Positions 37,597 through 45,680 of a stretch of 52,965 bases of DNA are shown here, one piece after another. Origin of the DNA: Saprospiraceae bacterium (GTDB lineage Bacteria; Bacteroidota; Bacteroidia; Chitinophagales; Saprospiraceae). The notes beneath the pieces were generated by a model. It was not told the origin of the DNA. It saw only the letters and a list, made by a program, of their open reading frames with translations, and did not search any database. The stretch lies in contig JANQRV010000286.1 in NCBI GenBank assembly GCA_028284395.1, forward strand, positions 1 to 52,965. The letters are read 5' to 3'. Position 1 is the stretch's first letter; each line of letters begins with the position of its first letter. The translations under genes were made by a program, and so were the position numbers.

Positions 37597-40245
37597 ATGG
37601 GCCATCCACGACCACCTAAACGACTCGAACAATTCCTCCGTTGGTTCTGTCACCCCGATTTTTACGAGGAATTACAGGGAGACCTGTACGAGGATTTCTA
37701 CCGAGACTGGGAGACGAAGGGACGCCGTTATGCCCGGCGCAAGTATGCCTGGGAGGTCATCAGGCTACTCCGCCCGTCCGTGATTAAGCACTTCAAAATC
37801 GAATTACTTCGCATCATATCATCCGCCATGTTAAAGAATTATTTGAAAATTGCCTTGAGAAGCCTGTGGAAGTACAAGGTCAATTCTGCCATTAACCTGA
37901 CCGGTTTGACCATCGGTCTTACCGGCTGTCTGCTCATCGCCTTATTTGTAAAAGACGAGTTGAGTTTTGATCACCACCACCCGGATGGCGCCAATACCTA
38001 CAGAGTCTACAATCAGAGCTTTGGACGAGGGGTCGACCTCGATGTAGCCGGCACCTCACCGATGGTTGGACCAACATTGGAAGAAGACTTTCCCGAGGTT
38101 GTACAATCTCTCCGGCTCTACCAGATCCGTCAAAAACAACTCTTCAAAAATGAAGACCAGACTTATTTGGAGGAGGGAGGATTCTTCGCGGAGCCCTCTA
38201 TTTTTGACCTGTTTCACTTGCCCTTCGAATTCGGAAATCCTGACGCTGCCCTTGAATCCCCACAAAGCATCGTACTGACAAGCCTATTGGCCAAAAAATA
38301 TTTTGGCGATGACAATCCCGTTGGTCAAAACATCTCGATCAATGGCCGTCCAACCAAGATTACCGGTGTTTTGAAGGAACTGCCTCCTCATTTCCATCTC
38401 CCTTTCCAGTTTTTGGTCTCATTCAATACCCTGCAAGCCTTGATCCCTCAAGATCGAATGCAAAGTTGGGTTTGGCAGGACTTCCTCAATTACATTCGAC
38501 TGAAACCAGGGACTGACTCCAATGAAATAGAGGACAAGCTTGTTGCCCTGGCAAAATCAAAGATTTATCCGCAGACGAAGGAAATGGGATTCTACTACCA
38601 TCCAAGGCTACAGCTGCTAAAGGATATTCACCTCCACTCCGCTAACTTCCGCAATGACGTGGCGATCAGAGGCAACCATCGTCATCTCACTGCATTGAGA
38701 TGGATTGGTTTTTTCATCTTGTTGATGGCCTGTATTAACTTCATCAACCTAACGACAGCAAGAGCTGTCAACCGGGCACGGGAAGTCGGGGTCCGAAAAG
38801 CAGCCGGCGCTTTTCGTCAACAGTTGGCCGCCCAATTCATCGGAGAAGCAGTCTTGTTGGTCATGATAGCTCTGGTAATCTCATTTGCTTTAGCGCGTCT
38901 ACTCCTCCCCCATTTAAACCAATTCACGGATAAATCGCTCACGCTACATTGGCTCTTTACGGCCATCCCACTCTTCAGTATTCTGGGCATATGCTTATTA
39001 ACCGGTGTGCTAGCCGGCAGTTACCCGGCCTTCGTCATTTCCGGCTTTCGACCCGTTGAAGCCCTCAAGGGAAAACTCTTTACTGCATCAAGCCATATTC
39101 AGTGGTTCCGGCGGGGTTTGGTCCTGATTCAGTTCAGCCTTGCCATGCTCTTAATGATCAGTGTACTGATCATTTCTCAGCAAATTTGGCACTTGAACAA
39201 CAAGGAACTGGGTTTTCAAAAGGAGCAATTGCTGCACTTTCCCATGAAAGGCACACTATTCCAAAATACCGAACTGGCCAAAGGCGAATTCCTCCAGATC
39301 CCATCGGTGACCGAAGCCAGTGCCTGTTTTGGTATTCCGGGAGATATCGTCGCTGGAGACAACATCATCATTCCCGGCGAAAACCGGCGAATGCTCACCA
39401 CTAGGCTCTTTGCCATCGATCACGATTACATTCCTACCATGGGTATGGAAGTCGTCGCCGGAAGGGGCTTTTCAAAGGAAATTCCAACTGATGCCCACGA
39501 AGCCTTTATCATCAACGAAACGGCCATCACCCAATTGGAATTGGGCGACAGCCCGGAGCGTGTCATTGGCCAACCACTCGAATGGCCCATGTGGTCGGCA
39601 GAAGACAGTCTGAAAAAAGGGCGAATCATCGGCGTGGTCAAAGATTTTCACTACGCCAATTTGCACGAAGAAATACAATCGGCCGTATTGCACATCTATC
39701 CTGAATCCTTTTGGAAGATGGCACTGCGCATCAAAAGTACGGAGGTCTCGGAAACCATCGCACAGATTGAAGCGGTTTGGAATCGTTTTGAAACCGGTTA
39801 TCCGCTTGACTTTCAATTTGTAGATGCGGGCTTTGGTGCCATGTACGAAACCGAAGAAAAGTGGAGCAGCCTGGTGCGGATCTTCACCATTTTGGCCATC
39901 CTGATTGCCGGTATCGGTGCTCTGGGACTGGCCTCCTATACTGCGGAGCAGAAGCGAAAAGAAATCGGCATCCGCAAAATCCTGGGGGCCAGCGTCACCG
40001 GCATTGTCGGCTTGCTTTCTCGCGACTTTCTTTGGCTGATCTTGCTGGCCATCTTGATCACCACCCCGATCTCCTGGTACTTACTGGATCAATGGCTCGA
40101 TGGTTTTGCTTACCGCATTGCCATGCCCTGGTGGTCCTTCCTGGCAGCTGGCCTGGGAATGTTTCTGTTGACGTTGTTGGTCGTGGGATCTCAAGGTTTA
40201 AGAGCAGCCTTGGGAAACCCCATTAAGACGCTCCGCGATGAATGA
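37597..40245 (+). CDS. PadR-linked fused FtsX/MacB-type permease with cytosolic prefix domain
   Basis: I start at ATG 37597 (MGHPRPPKRLEQFLRWFCH), not at an in-frame TTG at 37588 inside the PadR gene. The 882-residue protein begins with the same prefix type as the permease at 10799: FLRWFCHPDFYEELQGDLYE, then basic residues and RLLRPSV. This is the segment annotated as a permease prefix domain in PadR-linked families. The fused permease follows: MLKNYLKIALRSLWKYKVNS, loop RAREVGVRKAAGAFRQQ, loop AEQKRKEIGIRKILGASV, and end NPIKTLRDE. Eight helices and two large extracytoplasmic domains are evident. There is no ATPase partner in the window. Its last 55 bp overlap the antisense GNAT gene. Confidence 0.9.
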   Translation: MGHPRPPKRLEQFLRWFCHPDFYEELQGDLYEDFYRDWETKGRRYARRKYAWEVIRLLRPSVIKHFKIELLRIISSAMLKNYLKIALRSLWKYKVNSAINLTGLTIGLTGCLLIALFVKDELSFDHHHPDGANTYRVYNQSFGRGVDLDVAGTSPMVGPTLEEDFPEVVQSLRLYQIRQKQLFKNEDQTYLEEGGFFAEPSIFDLFHLPFEFGNPDAALESPQSIVLTSLLAKKYFGDDNPVGQNISINGRPTKITGVLKELPPHFHLPFQFLVSFNTLQALIPQDRMQSWVWQDFLNYIRLKPGTDSNEIEDKLVALAKSKIYPQTKEMGFYYHPRLQLLKDIHLHSANFRNDVAIRGNHRHLTALRWIGFFILLMACINFINLTTARAVNRAREVGVRKAAGAFRQQLAAQFIGEAVLLVMIALVISFALARLLLPHLNQFTDKSLTLHWLFTAIPLFSILGICLLTGVLAGSYPAFVISGFRPVEALKGKLFTASSHIQWFRRGLVLIQFSLAMLLMISVLIISQQIWHLNNKELGFQKEQLLHFPMKGTLFQNTELAKGEFLQIPSVTEASACFGIPGDIVAGDNIIIPGENRRMLTTRLFAIDHDYIPTMGMEVVAGRGFSKEIPTDAHEAFIINETAITQLELGDSPERVIGQPLEWPMWSAEDSLKKGRIIGVVKDFHYANLHEEIQSAVLHIYPESFWKMALRIKSTEVSETIAQIEAVWNRFETGYPLDFQFVDAGFGAMYETEEKWSSLVRIFTILAILIAGIGALGLASYTAEQKRKEIGIRKILGASVTGIVGLLSRDFLWLILLAILITTPISWYLLDQWLDGFAYRIAMPWWSFLAAGLGMFLLTLLVVGSQGLRAALGNPIKTLRDE

Positions 40246-40949
40246 GTTTGACCGCTTAAATCTTCCCATTGACTTACGACGGCCAATTGTCCCGACTGGA
40301 GAACACCAAACGATTCGCCGTATTTTACGCCATGGGATTTACTGTACTCAGCGTATAGCAAGGCCTCTTTTTGACCGTAGTCGAATGGAGCGCCCGGAGC
40401 GATTTTAGTCCCAATCTCTTTTTCAACGACTGTCCTGAAAGCATTACCGTCGATCGTTTCAACATCCTCTGTTGGTCGTATCAAACTTTTCGCCATCCGC
40501 TGATAGTACAGACGCTCTTCGTTGGCCACGATTACCTTTCCCATCTTAAACATCACATACCCAAGATGGTCGTAGAACCTTTTGGCAAATAGAGAAGAAT
40601 GCAACTCGACCAAGGGCCAGCCATCGCGGACAGCTCTGTTCTCCAGCCAATGCATGATTCGTTTGCCATAGCCCCTACCCTGCCTTTCCGGGTCCACAAA
40701 TACCCTCTTTACGTGGCTGTTCTTTAAAGTGCCCGTCCCAACGATCTTGTCTCCTTCCCTTAAGACCACCACACAGTGCTCTGCTCCATCTTTGAGTATT
40801 CCTTCCCGTCCCGAATAAGCGACGAAAAAATCAATGGCTTCAGGTGGGTAATAGGCTGGATAAGAAGCCTTAATGACCTTGATGATAAAATCATGGAGTG
40901 CGTCCAGATCCCGCTCGCTAAAAGGTTGTATTTGAGAATCTTGCTTCAT
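40191..40949 (-). CDS. GNAT-family N-acetyltransferase
   Basis: The 252-residue protein carries a GNAT fold in residues 1-140: VKRVFVDPERQGRGYGKRIM contains the acetyl-CoA pyrophosphate loop (Q90-G-R-G-Y-G95), followed by LHSSLFAKRFYDHLGYVMF. This is the small-molecule acetyltransferase type with a strand-4/helix-3 signature. Residues about 140-252 form a second region of unknown kind (FGVLQSGQLAVVSQWEDLS), longer than a simple GNAT. Its final 18 codons and stop overlap the end of the convergent permease gene by 55 bp. A TAnnTTTG box on the minus strand at 40977-40984 supports its independent expression. The acceptor substrate is unknown. Confidence 0.82.
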   Translation of the reverse strand: MKQDSQIQPFSERDLDALHDFIIKVIKASYPAYYPPEAIDFFVAYSGREGILKDGAEHCVVVLREGDKIVGTGTLKNSHVKRVFVDPERQGRGYGKRIMHWLENRAVRDGWPLVELHSSLFAKRFYDHLGYVMFKMGKVIVANEERLYYQRMAKSLIRPTEDVETIDGNAFRTVVEKEIGTKIAPGAPFDYGQKEALLYAEYSKSHGVKYGESFGVLQSGQLAVVSQWEDLSGQTHSSRSVLMGFPKAALKP

Positions 40950-40976
40950 TGCTCCAATGTGCGCTTGTTACGCCCA

Positions 40977-40984
40977 CAAATTTA
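40977..40984 (-). promoter_or_regulatory. -7 element for the GNAT gene
   Basis: Minus-strand TAAATTTG is an exact TAnnTTTG match, 27 nt upstream of the GNAT start codon at 40949. It lies back-to-back with the rightward promoter described next. Confidence 0.55.
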
Positions 40985-40995
40985 ACCGGTTATTT

Positions 40996-41027
40996 TTTGA
41001 ATGTTCATCAGATATAAATTATGTTTA
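40996..41027 (+). promoter_or_regulatory. Candidate promoter of the GMC oxidoreductase operon
   Basis: TTTG at 40996-40999 is followed, after 20 nt, by TATGTTTA at 41020-41027, seven of eight bases of the expected -7 context with ideal spacing. The start codon is 46 nt downstream at 41074. Confidence 0.5.
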
Positions 41028-41073
41028 GATTTATTACAGGTTATACTTCACTTAAGCAGGTTAAAATTTTACT

Positions 41074-42795
41074 ATGTCAAACTATGATTATAATTACAAC
41101 ATAGATGCCAAAAAAAACATGACCTATGACGCCATTGTCATTGGTTCGGGCATGAGCGGAGGCTGGGCTGCTAAAGAACTTTGTGAAGCCGGGCTCAAGA
41201 CACTGGTCCTGGAGAGAGGGAGAATTATCCGGCACATCCATGACTACCCCAACATGAATAAAGAAAGTTGGGATTGGGAATTGCGGGGTGGCGTTACCCC
41301 CGCTGAAAAGAAGAAGCATTACAAAGCCGCAAGATCCAACTGGCTTGGAGAATCTAACAAGGATTTCTACGCAAATGACGAAGAAAACCCGTATACGGAA
41401 ATCAAGCCCTTCATGTGGTTGCGGGCCCACCAGATGGGTGGTAGATCTCAACTTTGGGGAAGACAGTGTTACCGTTGGAGTGATTTGGATTTTGAAGCCA
41501 ACGCAAAAGATGGTCACGGCATCGATTGGCCGATTCGTTACAAAGACATCGAACCCTGGTATACCTATGTAGAAAAATATGCGGGTATCAGCGGAGAAGC
41601 CATCGGCTTACCCCAACTTCCCGACAGCCACTTTCTGCCTCCCATGGAGTTGAATTGTGTAGAAAGGGATGTCAAAAAAAGAATTGAGCAACAATTTCCC
41701 GGTCGAAATATGATCATTGGAAGAGTGGCTCATCTCACTGTTCCACACAATGGAAGAGGTCAATGCCAGTCGCGTAACAAGTGTAGTATGGGATGTCCTT
41801 ACAGTGCCTATTTCAGTGCCAATTCCGTAACAATTCCAGCTGCCAATGCCACCGGAAACCTCACCATTCGTCCCTGGTCGATCGCCAATTCCATCATCTA
41901 TGATGAATCTAAAGGAAAGGCAACCGGCGTAAGGGTGATCGATGCAGAATCAGGGGAAATGATGGAATACTATTCCAAAATTATTTTTTGCAATGCCTCA
42001 ACACTCAGCTCCACGCGCATTCTCTTGAACTCCACCTCCAACCGTTTCCCCAACGGAATGGGTAATGACTCCGGAGAACTCGGCCACAATCTTATGGATC
42101 ATACCTACCGCACCGGAGCCATGGGTACTTTCGAGGGGCACGAAGACAAATACTACAAAGGACGACGCCCCAATGGCATTTACATTCCCCGTTACTGGAA
42201 TATCAACGATAAAACCAAGTCTGACAAATTCGTACGCGGTTTCGGCTACCAAGGCGGGGCCTACCGAAAAGGCTGGGGTGGTGGTGCCAACGTAAAAGGA
42301 TTCGGCGCCAATTTCAAAGACAACCTGCTGAAAGATCCCGGTCCGTGGGAGTTTTTCATTACGGGCTTCGCAGAATGCCTGCCCTATCACGAAAACAAAG
42401 TTACGCTGGATCACGATAGTCTCGACAAATGGGGGCAGCCAACGTTGGCCATCGATTGCGAATGGAAGGAAAATGAAGTGGCCTTGCGCAAACAAATCCG
42501 GGAAGATGCAGTCGAAATGCTGGAGAAAGCCGGTTTGAAAAACATCATCGACTTCGACAATAACCACGAGCCCGGATTTGGCATCCACGAAATGGGTACC
42601 GCGCGCATGGGACGAGATCCCAAAACGTCGGTCCTGAACGCACACAATCAGGTCCACGGCTGCGAAAACGTTTTCGTCACCGATGGTGCCTGTATGACAT
42701 CCAATTCCTGTGTGAATCCTTCCTTGACCTATATGGCTTTAACAGCGCGTGCCGCCAATCACGCTATTTCAGAACTCAAAAAGCAGAATCTATAA
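41074..42795 (+). CDS. GMC-type FAD dehydrogenase, glucose/gluconate dehydrogenase large-subunit-like
   Basis: The 573-residue flavoprotein has the FAD Rossmann motif GSGMSGG (residues 24-30) and VLERG (46-50). The C-terminal GMC substrate domain ends with His505 (IHEMGTARMG) and Asn548 (CVNPSLTYMAL), the catalytic pair of the family. A Cys cluster C231-x5-C237-x3-C241 (CQSRNKCSMGC) sits where bacterial FAD glucose dehydrogenase alpha subunits hold a [3Fe-4S] cluster. It has no signal peptide of its own, and the gluconate-2-dehydrogenase subunit-3-like partner encoded 2 nt downstream carries a Tat-type signal. Co-export as a folded complex and oxidation of a sugar or alcohol in the periplasm are likely. 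No cytochrome c subunit is seen here. Confidence 0.9.
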   Translation: MSNYDYNYNIDAKKNMTYDAIVIGSGMSGGWAAKELCEAGLKTLVLERGRIIRHIHDYPNMNKESWDWELRGGVTPAEKKKHYKAARSNWLGESNKDFYANDEENPYTEIKPFMWLRAHQMGGRSQLWGRQCYRWSDLDFEANAKDGHGIDWPIRYKDIEPWYTYVEKYAGISGEAIGLPQLPDSHFLPPMELNCVERDVKKRIEQQFPGRNMIIGRVAHLTVPHNGRGQCQSRNKCSMGCPYSAYFSANSVTIPAANATGNLTIRPWSIANSIIYDESKGKATGVRVIDAESGEMMEYYSKIIFCNASTLSSTRILLNSTSNRFPNGMGNDSGELGHNLMDHTYRTGAMGTFEGHEDKYYKGRRPNGIYIPRYWNINDKTKSDKFVRGFGYQGGAYRKGWGGGANVKGFGANFKDNLLKDPGPWEFFITGFAECLPYHENKVTLDHDSLDKWGQPTLAIDCEWKENEVALRKQIREDAVEMLEKAGLKNIIDFDNNHEPGFGIHEMGTARMGRDPKTSVLNAHNQVHGCENVFVTDGACMTSNSCVNPSLTYMALTARAANHAISELKKQNL

Positions 42796-42797
42796 AC

Positions 42798-43391
42798 ATG
42801 GACAGAAGAACCGCCTTAAAAAATACCGCCCTCCTTGGAAGCACCGCAGCCATTTCCACTGCTTTTCTCGGCTTGCTGCAATCTTGCCAACAAGAGGATA
42901 GATTGACCTGGAATCCAAAGTTTCTCAGTACTGATCACGCCAAGCTGGTATCCGCTTTGGTCGACACCATTTTGCCAACCACCGACACTCCCGGTGGAGT
43001 GGACGTTAAAGTAGACATCCTCATCGACTTACTCTACGCCAAGGCTCTGGACCAGGAGGCGCAGGCAAAGGTCGTTCAAGAATTAGATCTATTCAACGAA
43101 AAATGCCGATCCAAATTCGGCAAGGACTTCCATCAGTTAAATGGTGACGAGCGAAACTCCGTACTAGAAGCAGAGGAAGCCAGTTCTCCTCAATTCGGTG
43201 GCAGCGTCTGGGGTTACCCTGTAGGCAAACAGGAAGCGGTGGGTTTTTATCGCTCCTTCAAGTCAATGGCCATCATGGGTTATTGCACCTCAGAAGAAAT
43301 TGGGAAAAACGTTTTGAATTATGACCCCGTTCCGGGTGAATTCCTTCCCTGTATCCCACTTTCAGACGTAGAGAAGGTTTGGAGTCTATAG
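42798..43391 (+). CDS. Gluconate 2-dehydrogenase subunit 3-like protein with Tat signal
   Basis: The 197-residue protein starts MDRRTALKNTALLG, a twin-arginine-type N-terminus, continues with a hydrophobic stretch and reaches LLQSC with Cys30. That is a possible lipobox, so it may be both Tat-exported and lipid-anchored. The mature part (STDHAKLVSALVDTILPTTD through ILIDLLYAK) is typical of the gluconate 2-dehydrogenase subunit 3 (gamma) family, the small chaperone-like subunit that escorts the flavoprotein through the Tat pore. It begins 2 nt after the GMC gene stop, so the two form a translationally coupled pair. No separate heme motif is present. Nearby genes downstream run in the opposite direction. 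Confidence 0.9.
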   Translation: MDRRTALKNTALLGSTAAISTAFLGLLQSCQQEDRLTWNPKFLSTDHAKLVSALVDTILPTTDTPGGVDVKVDILIDLLYAKALDQEAQAKVVQELDLFNEKCRSKFGKDFHQLNGDERNSVLEAEEASSPQFGGSVWGYPVGKQEAVGFYRSFKSMAIMGYCTSEEIGKNVLNYDPVPGEFLPCIPLSDVEKVWSL

Positions 43392-43434
43392 GAAGTATCC
43401 GGCATCCGATTCCGAATTTGCTACAACTGGGCGG

Positions 43435-43830
43435 TCATTTTCCCAATAGCAATAATCCGGCAATCAACAACAATACTACCCAACCGGGATGTCTTCCCTT
43501 TGTCCCCATTGCAACCAGGAGCGCCCCTACCAGCATCGCAACAACCGTTGCCCAAGTGATCAAATCCACAAAAGCGGCGTTCAATTCATCACGCACCATG
43601 GAGATCTTCACCAGAATAGCTCCAATACACCCCCCGAAGACGGAAGCCAGGTGCCACGTTGCCCAGATAATACGCAAGTGTCCCTCTCTCAAGCCTTTGT
43701 TTGTCTGCGAAGGAACAATGTGCCCCTTGTCTCTCTTGCCGCTGAAGATCAGATATTCACCGAGAACCGAATGGACCACTCCCAAAACAAAACTCAGGAT
43801 CCCTGCAATAAAAAAGTAGGTATTCATCAT
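43435..43830 (-). CDS. Small four-helix membrane protein, function unknown
   Basis: The 131-residue product starts MMNTYFFIAGILSFVLGVV; either of the two Met codons at 43830 and 43827 could serve. Four hydrophobic helices are seen: 3-25, about 55-75 (IWATWHLASVFGGCIGAIL), 85-108 (LITWATVVAMLVGALLVAM) and 114-130. A polar loop with GKRDKGHIVPSQTNKG lies between helices one and two. I do not recognise a named family. The gene is divergent from another small membrane protein gene at 43999. A striking perfect inverted repeat stands 12 bp upstream of its start codon, which probably controls it. Confidence 0.75.
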   Translation of the reverse strand: MMNTYFFIAGILSFVLGVVHSVLGEYLIFSGKRDKGHIVPSQTNKGLREGHLRIIWATWHLASVFGGCIGAILVKISMVRDELNAAFVDLITWATVVAMLVGALLVAMGTKGRHPGWVVLLLIAGLLLLGK

Positions 43831-43842
43831 AAACTTACGGCT

Positions 43843-43884
43843 TCTTAAGAACTGGCAAACCTTAAGATTTGCCAGTTCTTAAGA
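43843..43884. repeat. Perfect 17-bp inverted repeat in a divergent promoter region
   Basis: The 17-bp arm at 43843-43859 (TCTTAAGAACTGGCAAA) is exactly complementary to 43868-43884, with an 8-nt loop that itself contains CTTAAG. Each arm also holds CTTAAG. On the minus strand it would be a leader hairpin of the gene at 43830; as DNA it could be a large operator. It is not followed by a T-run on either strand. Confidence 0.8.
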
Positions 43885-43926
43885 TCTACCGCAATCGCTA
43901 AGATATATTTTCCATGCCGCCATCCA

Positions 43927-43957
43927 TTGGAAGTCTACCTCAAATCTCTTACATTTA
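43927..43957 (+). promoter_or_regulatory. Candidate promoter of the membrane protein gene at 43999
   Basis: TTG at 43927-43929 and TACATTTA at 43950-43957 are separated by 20 nt, a near-consensus Bacteroidota arrangement with the last base of TAnnTTTG changed. The start codon is 41 nt downstream. Confidence 0.4.
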
Positions 43958-43998
43958 TTAAGATCTTTCCTAATCTGTCAACCATAATCGACTAGTCC

Positions 43999-44373
43999 AT
44001 GAAACGCTTTGCAATAGGTCTCTTAATTTTCTCCTTGATGGTATTGATCTTTGGCTTCATGAGTGAAAAGATAACCACTGAAAGTTTTCAGTACATTTCC
44101 TTTCCCGATCTGGGACTTGCCGTCGTCAAATCTTTGGCGGTTGTGCTGATCTTTCTTCTGGCAGCTGCGGCTTCCATCCCTTCCCTCTTTATCGATCTGG
44201 TTCTTTTATTGGTTCCCGCTCAAGATTTCCCCATCTTAAATCATCTTTGGGATGTATGCTGGAAGGGCGTCACCCTTGATTGGTTTTGGAAAGAGACCAG
44301 CGGTTCCTCTATTTTTTTTGGAGCCTTGATTCTTTTTATTGCCGGATTTCTGCTCTTGCGAACGAAGGCATAG
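43999..44373 (+). CDS. Small membrane protein, function unknown
   Basis: The 124-residue protein starts MKRFAIGLLIFSLMVLIFG and shows three strong hydrophobic segments: about 4-20, 40-72 (a long stretch that may be two packed helices, SLAVVLIFLLAAAASIPSL and LVLLLVPA), and 106-121 (FFGALILFIAGFLLL). The loop HLWDVCWKGVTLDWFWKET is rich in Trp. I recognise no family. It is divergent from the gene at 43830, sharing the inverted-repeat region, and converges with the MFS transporter gene, with 10 nt between the two stops. Confidence 0.7.
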   Translation: MKRFAIGLLIFSLMVLIFGFMSEKITTESFQYISFPDLGLAVVKSLAVVLIFLLAAAASIPSLFIDLVLLLVPAQDFPILNHLWDVCWKGVTLDWFWKETSGSSIFFGALILFIAGFLLLRTKA

Positions 44374-44383
44374 CTCTTCCTCT

Positions 44384-45619
44384 CTAGGCTCGAGGGACGT
44401 CGGTCTCCTCTTTCCGCCGTAGGATCAGAAAAGTAATCAGAAAACTCCCTCCCATAAATAGGGCACCGAGAAAAAAGGCGGAACCGGGGAAATAAAGCGG
44501 CGTTCCGTCTTTTGTAGTGTAAAAGAAAATGCCCGTCATGATCAACGGACCGAAAACGGTCGTCAGACTTTGAATAGCAGTCAAACCACCCTGTAGTTCC
44601 CCTTGCTCGTTCACGCCTACCTGACTTACCAGATAGGATTGCAGAACCGGTCCACATATACCTCCCAGACAATAGGGGATCAGGAAAACAAACATCATCC
44701 AGGAAGCACTGGCAAAGGCAAATAGCAACATCCCGATCCCGTATAATGCAATTCCATAGTAAATGCTCTTACTGGTTCCGATACGATTCGAGACCCGTTG
44801 CGCCAGTCCGGCCTGCACAATACCGACCAACAAACCAGCCGCGGCTAAGGACAAGCCGACCGTGCTTTCTGACCAATTAAATCGATACATGGTAAAATAC
44901 GACCAATTGCTGTTCACGGCGTGTGATGCAAGGTGAAGGAGAAAAAATGCCACCAACAGAAAACCAATCTGTTTGTAGCTGAAAAGCTGCTTCAATGTTC
45001 CCACCGGATGCGCTCGATTCCAGTCGAAATTTCTGCGGTTCTCCACTTTTAGTGACTCGGGTAAAATGAAATAACCGTATAAAAAATTGATAAAAGCCAG
45101 AGATGCAGCAACGTAAAATGGGACCCGCACACCCAGTTCTCCAAACAGACCACCTAGAAACGGTCCAATAATAAACCCCAGTCCAAAAGCAGCACCTAGC
45201 ATGCCGAAATTCTGTGCCCGATTCTCCTCCGTACTTACGTCTGCGATATAAGCGGAAGCCGTCGTATGACTAGCACCAAAAATACCGGCAAATATCCGCC
45301 CTGCTACCAACCAGGCATAGGTCGGCGCAAAAGCCAGGATCAGATAGTCGACCGAAAACCCCAACAACGACAACAATAAGATTGGGCGCCGTCCGTACCG
45401 GTCGCTCAAACTCCCCATTACGGGAGAAAACAGAAATTGCGCAATGGCGAAAGAAGTCAGTAAATACCCACCATACGTACTGGCTTCATTGATACTGATG
45501 TCGTTCATTTCAGCCAACAGTTTTGGCAAGACGGGAATGATGATGCCGAATCCAATGATGTCGATCAGGACGGTAACGAAAATAAAATTAACGGCAGGCG
45601 TTTTCTCTTTCTTGGACAT
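44384..45619 (-). CDS. MFS transporter of the TetA/multidrug type
   Basis: The 411-residue protein has twelve predicted helices. The opening DIIGFGIIIPVLPKLLAE and motif A at about 69-80 (GSLSDRYGRRPI) are characteristic of drug:H+ antiporter families with TetA-like sequence, and motif C-like AAFGLGFIIGPFLGG follows in helix five. The family exports tetracyclines or other compounds in exchange for protons; the substrate here is unknown, and chromosomal Bacteroidota members usually do not confer clinical resistance. No TetR-type regulator is adjacent. It runs leftward, ending 10 nt from the convergent small membrane protein gene, and begins 61 nt downstream of the PolX gene end on the same strand. 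Confidence 0.9.
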   Translation of the reverse strand: MSKKEKTPAVNFIFVTVLIDIIGFGIIIPVLPKLLAEMNDISINEASTYGGYLLTSFAIAQFLFSPVMGSLSDRYGRRPILLLSLLGFSVDYLILAFAPTYAWLVAGRIFAGIFGASHTTASAYIADVSTEENRAQNFGMLGAAFGLGFIIGPFLGGLFGELGVRVPFYVAASLAFINFLYGYFILPESLKVENRRNFDWNRAHPVGTLKQLFSYKQIGFLLVAFFLLHLASHAVNSNWSYFTMYRFNWSESTVGLSLAAAGLLVGIVQAGLAQRVSNRIGTSKSIYYGIALYGIGMLLFAFASASWMMFVFLIPYCLGGICGPVLQSYLVSQVGVNEQGELQGGLTAIQSLTTVFGPLIMTGIFFYTTKDGTPLYFPGSAFFLGALFMGGSFLITFLILRRKEETDVPRA

Positions 45620-45680
45620 AAGATTTGTTTAAGAAATTAAATTCCTGCTGTTGGTTTCTGAAGGAAATTCGGTTGTAAAA

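Noticed and set aside
43379..43848. Rightward open frames opposite the gene at 43435-43830
   Set aside because: They encode low-plausibility Pro/Thr/Cys-rich sequence with no hydrophobic or domain pattern, whereas the leftward frame gives four clean membrane helices.
44241..44672. A 143-codon leftward frame across the end of the MFS gene
   Set aside because: It overlaps two well-supported genes in another frame and its sequence is Arg/Ser-rich without any domain.
44384..45619. Tetracycline resistance determinant
   Set aside because: The sequence is TetA-like MFS, but there is no TetR partner or mobile context, so only a general drug-exporter call is supported.
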